A stretch of 8,139 bases of DNA. It comes from Desulfobacterales bacterium. Its GTDB lineage: Bacteria > Desulfobacterota > Desulfobacteria > Desulfobacterales > BuS5. Below the pieces are notes generated by a model. The model had not been told where the DNA came from, ran no database searches, and saw nothing but the letters and a program-made list of their open reading frames with translations. Both the position numbers and the translations under genes were made by a program. The stretch lies in the NCBI GenBank assembly GCA_020056865.1, contig JAGVGX010000273.1, forward strand, positions 1 through 8,139, in the 5' to 3' direction. This document shows, piece by piece, positions 1 through 6,717 of this stretch (its first letter is position 1; the number at the start of each line of letters is the position of its first letter).

Positions 1-747
1 ATAATGTACCCCTTTTGCAAACACAATCACAGGCTCGTTGTTGCGTTTGATTTTGGAAATAATTTTTTCCATGTAGTATAAAGAAAATTCTTTAAAATGA
101 TCTTGAGAAAGGATCCCGCCCCATGTATCAAAAATTTGAACTGCATTGACCCCTGATTCAATTTTAGCGTTCAAATAATCGGCAGCAGCATCAGCAATTT
201 TGTCTAAAAGGCTATGGGCAAGTTTTGGATTGTTATAAATCAGGCTTTTTACTTTTGAAAATGTCTTTGAGCCTCTACCTTCCACCATATACGTTAACAA
301 TGTCCATGGAGAACCTGAGAACCCAATAAGTGGTACGCGTCCTGCCAATTCCTTTTTTGTAAGAGCCACAGCATCAAGCACATATTTTAAATCAACAAAC
401 GGATCAATATGCTTGAGCTTTTTAGCATCATCTTCAGTCCTCACAGGATGATTAAAAACAGGTCCTATTCCTTCGTTCATTTCAAGATGCATCCCCATGG
501 CTTCAGGAATTACAAGAATATCAGAAAAAATAATCGCTGCATCAACACCCATGATGTCAATTGGCTGCAACGTTACCTCAGCTACAACTTCAGGCGTTTT
601 ACACATGGTAAGAAAATCAAATTTATCGCGTACTTGTCTGTATTCAGGCAAATAACGGCCTGCCTGTCTCATTATCCATATCGGCGTTCTTTCAACAGGC
701 AACCGCCTGCAGGCACGCAAGAATAAATCATTTTTTAATTGGGTCAC
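1..747 (-). CDS. hemE: Uroporphyrinogen decarboxylase HemE (C-terminal part missing)
   Basis: Cytoplasmic enzyme that removes four carboxyl groups from uroporphyrinogen III to give coproporphyrinogen III in heme synthesis. Visible are 249 residues of a family normally about 340-355 long; the rest lies beyond base 1. The family signature MRQAGRYLPEYR is at residues 26-37 (substrate-binding Arg27 and Arg31). FSDIL is at 74-78, with Asp76 matching human Asp86, and Tyr154 in the PWTLLTYMVEG stretch matches human Tyr164. The constant offset of ten from human numbering supports a true HemE rather than a UroD-like methyltransferase. The start is GTG at 747, preceded by GGAGGAAAAGA as ribosome-binding site. 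The in-frame ATG codons lie inside the conserved region and are too late. The GTG overlaps the stop of the upstream TPR gene (GTGA), so translation is probably coupled. The visible part shows no damage. Confidence 0.96.
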   Translation of the reverse strand, partial: MTQLKNDLFLRACRRLPVERTPIWIMRQAGRYLPEYRQVRDKFDFLTMCKTPEVVAEVTLQPIDIMGVDAAIIFSDILVIPEAMGMHLEMNEGIGPVFNHPVRTEDDAKKLKHIDPFVDLKYVLDAVALTKKELAGRVPLIGFSGSPWTLLTYMVEGRGSKTFSKVKSLIYNNPKLAHSLLDKIADAAADYLNAKIESGVNAVQIFDTWGGILSQDHFKEFSLYYMEKIISKIKRNNEPVIVFAKGVHY

Positions 748-1382
748 TCTTTTCCTCCATCATTCTGTTTAAATTTCTTAAGTAATTCTGATACAGACAT
801 CCCACTTGGACTCATTGCATTGGGGTTAATTGCAACCAGGCCTTCCCATTCCTTGACAGCACCTTCAATATTATTTAAATCATGCATGAGAACGACACCT
901 TTATTAAAGCGTGATTGTTCATGGGAAGGATCTGCTTTAATTGCTTTATCAAAAGCAGCAATGGCTTCTGTAGACTGGCCATCTTTGCGATACATTACAC
1001 CCAGATCAGTAAGAACATCGGGATTGTTTGGATCTTTCTCAAGGTGTTTATTGTATGCTATAATCGCCTTTTCATGGTTGTTCGTATCAAAATAAAGATT
1101 GCCAAGCTGAAGCCATTGGTCAAATTTGGGTGGGCTTTCAGCAAGTTTTTTTTCAAGTTCAAAAATCTTTACCGCAAGTTCTGTAGGAACCGTCTGCTGT
1201 TTTTCAGCAGGCTCTTCCTGATGTTGATGCTGATCAGCAGCTTGAGATGGCACCTTGGAATTTGATTTATATACCGTTGTCATAACTCCCGCCAAAAAAC
1301 CTGCGATAAGCATTATAACAGCAACAATGATCACCGTTTCTTTTTTAACATAACCTTCTGTATTCCCCTTTTTTTCTCCCAT
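744..1382 (-). CDS. Membrane-anchored TPR protein between hemC and hemE
   Basis: A 212-residue protein of unknown exact role. A short charged N-terminus is followed by one transmembrane segment (about residues 16-38). Next come a Gln/His/Glu-rich linker (about 46-66), a short helix, and three consecutive tetratricopeptide repeats (about 86-119, 121-153 and 155-188, each ending in a DPN/DPS/NPN turn). Lys residues before the helix and none of the features of a cleaved signal peptide suggest an anchor with the TPR domain outside the cytoplasm. TPR domains bind protein partners. The layout recalls the TPR parts of cytochrome c maturation proteins of the CcmI/NrfG type, and the heme context makes that attractive, but this is inference. 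ATG at 1382 is preceded by AAGGGGAG at a short spacing. The last codons contain the hemE ribosome-binding site, and the stop overlaps the hemE start by 4 nt. Confidence 0.9.
   Translation of the reverse strand: MGEKKGNTEGYVKKETVIIVAVIMLIAGFLAGVMTTVYKSNSKVPSQAADQHQHQEEPAEKQQTVPTELAVKIFELEKKLAESPPKFDQWLQLGNLYFDTNNHEKAIIAYNKHLEKDPNNPDVLTDLGVMYRKDGQSTEAIAAFDKAIKADPSHEQSRFNKGVVLMHDLNNIEGAVKEWEGLVAINPNAMSPSGMSVSELLKKFKQNDGGKE
751..757 (-). promoter_or_regulatory. Ribosome-binding site of hemE inside the TPR gene
   Basis: On the minus strand GGAGGAAAAGA immediately precedes the GTG of hemE. It lies within the last codons (Gly-Gly-Lys-Glu) of the TPR gene. The strong GGAGG core decides the GTG start and, with the GTGA overlap, fits translational coupling. 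Confidence 0.75.
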
Positions 1383-1467
1383 ATGACTCCCCTTCTTTAA
1401 AATAAATTTTATTTTCAGTTATACCGTTTACATGTTTTTTAAGATAAATGCGATATGCTTTTCTATA

Positions 1468-1495
1468 AAAATAAGCCGTAAAACCGAGTTGTCAA
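1468..1495 (-). promoter_or_regulatory. Candidate sigma70-type promoter for the TPR-hemE pair
   Basis: Minus strand: a perfect -35 hexamer TTGACA (1490-1495) and a -10-like TATTTT (1468-1473, 4 of 6 matches) are separated by 16 nt, in the 147-nt spacer between hemC and the TPR gene. It would give a leader of roughly 75-80 nt before the ATG at 1382. The -35 is convincing; the -10 is imperfect, and nearby AT-rich hexamers (for example TATAGA) are alternatives with poor spacing. If real, TPR-hemE can be transcribed independently of hemC. Confidence 0.4.
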
Positions 1496-1529
1496 CATAC
1501 ACAATGCCTTGATAAAGCTTCATGTTACG

Positions 1530-2471
1530 CTACGCCATACGAACGGTTCTGTAAATCTCCTCTAATATTTCTTTTGCGCCGGCTTTTAGTAAATCATCGG
1601 CCAATCTTTTCCCAAGATTTTCCGGCTCTTTCTTGCTGCCTCTTATTTTTTTTCTGTATTGAATGGTTCCATCTATCGAACCGACACTTGCAAAAAGATA
1701 TAATCCGTTTGACTTTACCTCGGCATAAGCACCTATGGGTACCTGGCATCCGCCTTCAAGGGCTTTTAGCAGAGCCCTTTCTGCAGTCACTGCAATACAT
1801 GTGTTCTCGTGGTGTATTGACTGGAGGATTGCATCTGCAAATGTATTGTCTCTTTTTATCTCTATGCCTAAAGCACCCTGCCCTACTGCAGGAACAATTT
1901 CATTTATGTCAATAAAAGATGAAATGTGTCGGCCCAAGTTTAATCTTTCAACACCGGCCCTGGCGAGAATGATTGCATCCCAGTCGGAATCAATAAATTT
2001 CTGAATACGTGTAGGAACATTTCCACGCAAATCAATGACGTGTATATCCGGACGCAAATGCTTTATCTGAGAGCCCCTGCGTAGCGAACCTGTTGCAACT
2101 GTTGCGTTATCCGGTAGCATTTTAATGGTAATTCCATGTTTTTTTGCAATTAAAACATCCTCAACTTCATGACGCCTTGTAACTGCGGCAAGTTTTAAGC
2201 CTTCAGGTATTTTTGTTTCCAAATCCTTAAGGCTGTGTACGGCAATATCTATATCGCCGTTAAGCAGTTCTGTTTCAAGTTCTTTTGTAAAAAGGCCTTT
2301 GTCACCAATTTTTGAAAGTGCTACATCAAGTATCTTGTCTCCCTTGGTATTAACCAGTTTGGTTTGTACTTCGACATCTTTATTGTATTTTTCGATTTCA
2401 CTTTTTACATAACTGGTTTGCCATAAAGCCAAATCACTGGAACGTGAACCTATAATCAACCGTTTTTTCAT
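1530..2471 (-). CDS. hemC: Hydroxymethylbilane synthase (porphobilinogen deaminase) HemC
   Basis: Cytoplasmic enzyme that joins four porphobilinogen units into hydroxymethylbilane, using a covalently bound dipyrromethane cofactor. The 313-residue length is normal. Numbering from the ATG at 2471, key residues fall almost exactly where E. coli has them. Asp83 in AVHSLKD is the catalytic Asp. Arg131-Arg132 in GSLRR, and Arg149 and Arg155 in LRGNVPTR, bind substrate and cofactor. Cys242 in LEGGCQVPIG carries the cofactor. PAVGQGALGIE (194-204) is also intact. The alternative ATG at 2477 would add two residues but sits only 2 nt from the AGGA box, so the second ATG is preferred, though its spacing of about 10 nt is slightly long. 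It lies 108 nt behind the 18-heme cytochrome gene, in the same direction. The loop after the catalytic Asp departs from the usual KDVPT and PRDA wording. Confidence 0.97.
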   Translation of the reverse strand: MKKRLIIGSRSSDLALWQTSYVKSEIEKYNKDVEVQTKLVNTKGDKILDVALSKIGDKGLFTKELETELLNGDIDIAVHSLKDLETKIPEGLKLAAVTRRHEVEDVLIAKKHGITIKMLPDNATVATGSLRRGSQIKHLRPDIHVIDLRGNVPTRIQKFIDSDWDAIILARAGVERLNLGRHISSFIDINEIVPAVGQGALGIEIKRDNTFADAILQSIHHENTCIAVTAERALLKALEGGCQVPIGAYAEVKSNGLYLFASVGSIDGTIQYRKKIRGSKKEPENLGKRLADDLLKAGAKEILEEIYRTVRMA

Positions 2472-2528
2472 AAACACATTGTCCTGTTTTTTGATGGTAT
2501 GTAACCATTATTGAAGTTTAACGCATAC

Positions 2529-2534
2529 ATTATC
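2529..2534 (-). promoter_or_regulatory. Weak candidate -10 element for hemC
   Basis: Minus strand GATAAT (5 of 6 matches to TATAAT) lies about 60 nt before the hemC start, in the spacer after the 18-heme gene. No good -35 stands 16-18 nt upstream (only T-rich sequence), so this is a low-confidence pointer to independent hemC transcription. Confidence 0.2.
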
Positions 2535-2545
2535 CAAAACATATA

Positions 2546-2564
2546 AAACCTTAAAAAAGGATTT
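2546..2564 (-). terminator. Weak AT-rich hairpin after the 18-heme gene
   Basis: On the minus strand, AAA-T-CCTT, a TTTT loop and AAGG-TTT can pair as a 7-bp stem with one bulged base, starting about 15 nt past the stop of the 18-heme cytochrome. It runs into a T-rich stretch. Only two G-C pairs are present, so it may be a leaky terminator or attenuator, or may be chance in AT-rich spacer. Confidence 0.22.
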
Positions 2565-2579
2565 GTTGCAAACCGTTTC

Positions 2580-4859
2580 TTATTTTCTTACAGCTTTGCC
2601 TCTTTTATCAGGATAATGAAAATATTGATATCTTAAAAGAGCATCTGTTCCATGACAGTCGATGCAAACGGTTTTATAGCTTAGGGTTCTTAGAAATTTT
2701 CCATTTATTTTGTTTTGCTGTTTTTCCTGTCCTTCCTTTTCCTTAAGGCTCCACTGGTGAGCATTATGGCAAGAAGGGCAGGAAATATCTCCACTATTTA
2801 CTTCTTTGCCATCTTTATCAAAAATAAGCGTATAATCTTTTATTTCTCTGTTAAACTGCATAATATTATTAATTAATTTGCCTTCAGGATGTGTTGCTAT
2901 AATCGGAATTTTGTTTTCTGCGCTTTTCCCCTTTTCATGGCAGCTTCTGCATAAGGCATTCATTGTGCTTTCCGACTCGACGATAGAACCATAGGGCAGC
3001 GCCCAGAGTTTTAACTTATTAGGGCTGTTGTGCACCAAATGGCACGCCCCGCATTGCCCGGAAGCCTTTACTGTCTGGCCAAGCAAATTCGCAGCTTGTG
3101 GAGCGGTTATATTAAGATCGTGAGCAGTCCCGTCAACCATTGATTCTTTAACATGGCATGTTTTACAAAGTTCGGAGGACGGAAAATTTGCTTTTCTTAA
3201 AAAACTGTTTGTGGCATCCCCTTCTTCATTTTTATATGCATCGTTTGAAATCGTACTGGTTTTACCAGGAGCCCAGGTATGGGGTTCGTGGCAGGTCAGG
3301 CAAACCATTTTCATATCCCCTTGTTTCATATCCTCTTGTTGATTGCCATCACTGTCATACAGGGGTAGCACGCTTAAACCTTTTTTCTTTGCTTCGTCCA
3401 TATTCAGTCTTTCCAGCATGACATCAACCGGGTGATAGTTATCGCCTATGCCTTTTTCTTTTGCAGCACCCTCTGCGTTGTGGCAACCGATACATAACTG
3501 AGTTACAACATCCTTATTGCCGGCCAAGGGCTTACTCCACAGCCCTTTACCTGCAGCATTGTGAACAATGTGGCAGGCACCGCAAGGCCCGGAAACAGAA
3601 GCTGTGAATTGCTGCATGTTTTTTTCATCCGGTGCGGTTATAATTAAGTTATGGTCGGAACCCATCAGTTGCTTTTTATTCTGATGACATTCTATGCACA
3701 ATAAGGATGAAGAACTGTTTGACATCCTTAAAAAACTGTTTGAAGCATTACCTTCAATATTAATACCGCCTCGATTGGCTGTAGAAGCTGGGTCCCACCG
3801 ATGCACCTCGTGACAACTGAAACACTGAATCCGGCCTTTCTTGTTTCTCGTCAATTCCCCTGAATATAAAGGCAGCGAGGTTGCGCTGTAATCCTTTAGT
3901 ACAACAGGTTCAATATTAATAGGATGCGAAAAATCACCTGTATTTTTTGTATTGTATCCCGAGTTTTTATCATGACACGAAAGGCACATCTGAGCCGCAG
4001 GATCGCCGGCCCCAAGACGCCTTGCCCACAATCTTTTACTGGCCCCATTATGCGGGGTATGGCATGCTCCGCAAGGTCCTGCCTCAGAGGGCTTTTTACT
4101 TTTTATATTTTTTTCATCCGGCAATGACGTCGAAAGATCGTGTTTTGTGTCTATAATGTATTTTTGTTTTTCATGGCACATCATGCAAAGTTCTGATTTT
4201 CTGTTATCAATAATAACAATGTTATCTCCTTTTGCACCATGCGCTTTATGGCATGACTGGCAGATAATTTTATCTTTCTGCTTCGCCTGTTTACCCCCTG
4301 ATTCAAAAAGTATTTTCGGCAAATTCATTTCACCGGCAGCTAAAGGATGACCGTTGTTATTTTTATAATTGCCCTCACGAACATGACACATTTGGCATAA
4401 AATTGAATCGGTTTTATCTTCTCTGAAAAATGATGTAATTCCCGTGCGTTCATCAGGAGCAGATCCAATCCCATGTGGAGAATGACATGTTCCGCAATAG
4501 ATTTCATCTTTATTGCTTAAAGGAAGCGAAGATGGAATGCTGACATTGTCTGAAGGTTTTACAAACACCTTATGCCTGTTGTATTTCCATGCAATTGCCC
4601 GTGAATCATTTACATAACCATCATGACAGCTGTAACATATTTCTTCAGAGCTGACCACACCTTGGGTATCCTTCATGAGAACATTTCCCGGTTGCCAGGG
4701 AATCAATGTCTTTTTTTCTGTCCTGAAATCGTTAAGCCACATAATATGACAAATCGCACAGTCTCTTTTTGAAGACATTTCCAAGGCTGAAATCGCTGGG
4801 GGTAAGCACCCTAACGCAAACATGATACATAAACATATATTTATTTTTATTTTGAGCAT
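2580..4859 (-). CDS. Secreted 18-heme c-type cytochrome (doubled CXXCH family)
   Basis: A 759-residue multiheme electron-transfer protein with 18 CXXCH sites, starting at residues 34, 75, 122, 155, 200, 225, 263, 292, 346, 388, 426, 456, 520, 565, 603, 637, 694 and 732. A hydrophobic N-terminus (about 4-25, ending PAISA) is a signal peptide, so hemes are attached outside the cytoplasm. From heme 3 on, every odd heme reads CXXCHXXH and every even heme plain CXXCH, the doubled-CXXCH pattern. Four related four-heme blocks can be seen (hemes 1-4, 7-10, 11-14, 15-18), with an extra pair 5-6. LGC at residues 17-18 is a poor lipobox, so a lipoprotein is less likely. The start is ATG at 4859, or TTG one codon earlier; a stop lies directly before, and no clear ribosome-binding site is visible. 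It probably accepts electrons from the membrane cytochromes encoded upstream. Periplasmic versus surface location is unknown. Confidence 0.95.
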   Translation of the reverse strand: MLKIKINICLCIMFALGCLPPAISALEMSSKRDCAICHIMWLNDFRTEKKTLIPWQPGNVLMKDTQGVVSSEEICYSCHDGYVNDSRAIAWKYNRHKVFVKPSDNVSIPSSLPLSNKDEIYCGTCHSPHGIGSAPDERTGITSFFREDKTDSILCQMCHVREGNYKNNNGHPLAAGEMNLPKILFESGGKQAKQKDKIICQSCHKAHGAKGDNIVIIDNRKSELCMMCHEKQKYIIDTKHDLSTSLPDEKNIKSKKPSEAGPCGACHTPHNGASKRLWARRLGAGDPAAQMCLSCHDKNSGYNTKNTGDFSHPINIEPVVLKDYSATSLPLYSGELTRNKKGRIQCFSCHEVHRWDPASTANRGGINIEGNASNSFLRMSNSSSSLLCIECHQNKKQLMGSDHNLIITAPDEKNMQQFTASVSGPCGACHIVHNAAGKGLWSKPLAGNKDVVTQLCIGCHNAEGAAKEKGIGDNYHPVDVMLERLNMDEAKKKGLSVLPLYDSDGNQQEDMKQGDMKMVCLTCHEPHTWAPGKTSTISNDAYKNEEGDATNSFLRKANFPSSELCKTCHVKESMVDGTAHDLNITAPQAANLLGQTVKASGQCGACHLVHNSPNKLKLWALPYGSIVESESTMNALCRSCHEKGKSAENKIPIIATHPEGKLINNIMQFNREIKDYTLIFDKDGKEVNSGDISCPSCHNAHQWSLKEKEGQEKQQNKINGKFLRTLSYKTVCIDCHGTDALLRYQYFHYPDKRGKAVRK

Positions 4860-4896
4860 CAATTAGTGATACTTTGATCATAAAAAAAGTTTTTTG

Positions 4897-5826
4897 TTAG
4901 TCTAACAGCTTGGATACACTTATTTTCCCCGCTCTCATTTCCACAACATGCAAGCTTTGTTTTTTATCATCGATAGTCATTCCCACAGGTGTTACAAACT
5001 GTCTGTTTTTACCTTCTTCACAAACAACTCCAAAAAAGCGGCCATCATCAGAAAAGACCTGTATAAAACCCATGTAACTATCACTGATATAAACCCTGTT
5101 GCGTTTATCCACCGCAACGCCCTTGGGCCTGAAAAGTTTTCCTGGAAGCACACCCCAGGAACCAATATCTGCTATAAAATTGCCAAAAGGATCAAACTTC
5201 TGAACCCTGGTATTGAGCACGTCAACAACAAAGATTTCATTAAATTCGTTGATTGCCATAATCCCTGGATACCTGAACTGCCCATGATCTTCCCCAAAAC
5301 TCCCCCATTCAAACTCAAAAATACCGTTTTGGCTATATACCTTAATTTTATGATTATCATTATCCGATACATATACATAATTTTTAAGCTTTGATACCAG
5401 CACATCAACAGGATCCGAGGGTTTTTCATCCGGGCCTGATTTTACGGCGAACATATAGTCAAATTCACCTTTTAGATTAAAAACCTGTATCCTGTGGTTA
5501 CCTGAATCCGCAATAAAGACCTTACCACTATCAGATATGTCAATACCCAGCGGATAATCAAACTCTCCTTTGCCTGCTCCTTTTTTCCCAAAGTTAAATT
5601 TTGATCTGCCCTTACTGTCAAAAACTCTGATTTTATGGTTTACCCCATCAACCAGATACATATCTCTGTTTGGCGCAATCGACATATCGCTGGGCTGATC
5701 CGCGCCTGTTTCAACCTCAAAAAGGGGTTTGATTTTCACACAGTCTTCAGGATAACAGACACCCGACATAAGTTGAGTAAAAAGAAATAAGCCGAGACAT
5801 GCAGCAACATGTTTGATTTGAATCAA
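4897..5826 (-). CDS. Secreted six-bladed NHL-repeat beta-propeller protein
   Basis: A 309-residue protein with an N-terminal signal segment (about 6-24) followed almost entirely by NHL repeats. Six repeats are visible, at about 44-74, 91-121, 138-169, 186-216, 233-263 and 279-307, with the recurrent core (P)xGIxIxxxGxxxxxDxxNHxIQVF. The sharpest is blade 2, with FIADSGNHRIQVFNLKG at 104-120. This count fits a closed six-bladed propeller. NHL propellers usually serve as protein- or ligand-binding platforms, and no catalytic residues or heme sites are seen. The start is TTG at 5826, chosen because AGAGGT lies six bases upstream and no ATG occurs before the repeats. It starts 10 nt after the triheme gene, and the ribosome-binding site overlaps that gene's TAG. 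Position between two cytochromes suggests a docking or assembly role in the electron-transfer module. The Cys at 24 lacks a proper lipobox (V at -1). Confidence 0.92.
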   Translation of the reverse strand: MIQIKHVAACLGLFLFTQLMSGVCYPEDCVKIKPLFEVETGADQPSDMSIAPNRDMYLVDGVNHKIRVFDSKGRSKFNFGKKGAGKGEFDYPLGIDISDSGKVFIADSGNHRIQVFNLKGEFDYMFAVKSGPDEKPSDPVDVLVSKLKNYVYVSDNDNHKIKVYSQNGIFEFEWGSFGEDHGQFRYPGIMAINEFNEIFVVDVLNTRVQKFDPFGNFIADIGSWGVLPGKLFRPKGVAVDKRNRVYISDSYMGFIQVFSDDGRFFGVVCEEGKNRQFVTPVGMTIDDKKQSLHVVEMRAGKISVSKLLD

Positions 5827-5836
5827 GCGGTAACCT

Positions 5837-6715
5837 CTATTTTACAACTTTTTGGCTATTTTTTGTTTTTAATTCGCCTGACTCGGACTCCTGAAACAGA
5901 TTTGGCAGGTAAAAATCTTCATACTTGGTAATCATTCCCTTTATATTTAACTGCTCTAAATCTAATATCCTTTTATCAGCAAATCCAAGTTTACTAAACT
6001 GCAATATGCTGTCTTTGGAATGACATATTTTGCATTCATGACCTTTGGGCTTTATGCCAACATGAAATTTATTTTTAACACTGTCTCTTTGCTCAGGCGT
6101 CAGTTTATCCCTGACTTTCATGTAGTCCTTGGCCAAAGGGGCATCTTGTTTCTGGATTTCCGATTCCAGTTGATCCCCTTTTACAAGATATGGCGCTATT
6201 TTGGAAAACAGATCCTCAACTTCAACAAGCGCACCTGATTCAGCATCATAACTCGTTCCAAAAAACGGCCCTTTTGGATCCGTTTGAAAAGGGTCATACC
6301 ATTTGTACACAACGACTTCTTCTTTTTTGTTCTCAATATGGCATGTTTCACATACAAAAAACTGGGTATGAATATTTAAAAGAGATCTGACCTTTTTGCT
6401 TTTATTATGCGGATAATCAGAATGACAGATATAACATACAGGCCGGTCTTTTTCAGGAAGTTGAGGAAAATCAGCAATATTATGAAAATGCCTGTGAATC
6501 TCAAATTCTTCTGAAAGATTTGCTTCTTCCAATATAACTGACCTTTCTTCCTGCTGCAATTTTTCTTTTAATGGCAATAAAAGTCCTGGACCATGCGACG
6601 ATAACGTGAAATGGAACCCAACACATGTAGTAATGGATATCATAATAACAATAAAAAACAGGCTAATAAAATACACAACAAAAGGATGATTTAATCTTTT
6701 TGGTTCGTTTTTCAC
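5837..6715 (-). CDS. Membrane-anchored triheme c-type cytochrome
   Basis: A 292-residue protein. A basic N-terminus (KNEPKRLNH) and one hydrophobic segment (about 11-38) form an inner-membrane anchor with the rest in the periplasm. Three heme sites are present: CYICH at 94-98, CETCH at 122-126 and CKICH at 228-232. About 100 residues without a heme site lie between hemes 2 and 3, rich in Asp, Glu and Lys. Many extra His (74, 76, 78, 103, 116, 218, 226) could serve as sixth ligands. I do not recognise a named family; the spacing does not look like four-heme NapC/NrfH. The start is GTG at 6715, 2 nt after the stop of the cytochrome b gene, with GGAGGG nine bases upstream inside that gene's last codons. 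Probable role: relay from the cytochrome b to the soluble multiheme protein (inference from gene order). Confidence 0.9.
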   Translation of the reverse strand: MKNEPKRLNHPFVVYFISLFFIVIMISITTCVGFHFTLSSHGPGLLLPLKEKLQQEERSVILEEANLSEEFEIHRHFHNIADFPQLPEKDRPVCYICHSDYPHNKSKKVRSLLNIHTQFFVCETCHIENKKEEVVVYKWYDPFQTDPKGPFFGTSYDAESGALVEVEDLFSKIAPYLVKGDQLESEIQKQDAPLAKDYMKVRDKLTPEQRDSVKNKFHVGIKPKGHECKICHSKDSILQFSKLGFADKRILDLEQLNIKGMITKYEDFYLPNLFQESESGELKTKNSQKVVK

Positions 6716-6717
6716 TT

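Noticed and set aside
409..726. Plus-strand open frame of 105 codons
   Set aside because: It is antisense to highly conserved HemE coding sequence.
739..1265. Two plus-strand open frames of about 117 codons
   Set aside because: Both are antisense to the TPR gene, which has clear repeats, a good start and coupling to hemE. The translations look like random low-quality protein.
1398..1416. AT-only near-palindrome in the leader of the TPR gene
   Set aside because: It is composed solely of A and T in an AT-rich spacer, gives no stable stem, and resembles no known operator that I can name.
2580..4859. Lipoprotein signal in the 18-heme cytochrome (FALGC)
   Set aside because: The residues before the Cys fit the lipobox poorly, and a better signal peptidase I-like end (AISA) follows a few residues later.
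4882..4906. Possible terminator between the NHL and 18-heme genes
   Set aside because: GTTAG and CTAAC are separated by one base, so they cannot form a hairpin. The alternative 4-bp stem is too weak. It is better treated as a spacer within an operon.
4948..5394. Plus-strand open frame of 148 codons
   Set aside because: It lies wholly inside the NHL gene on the opposite strand, has no recognisable domain, and is explained by base composition of that gene.
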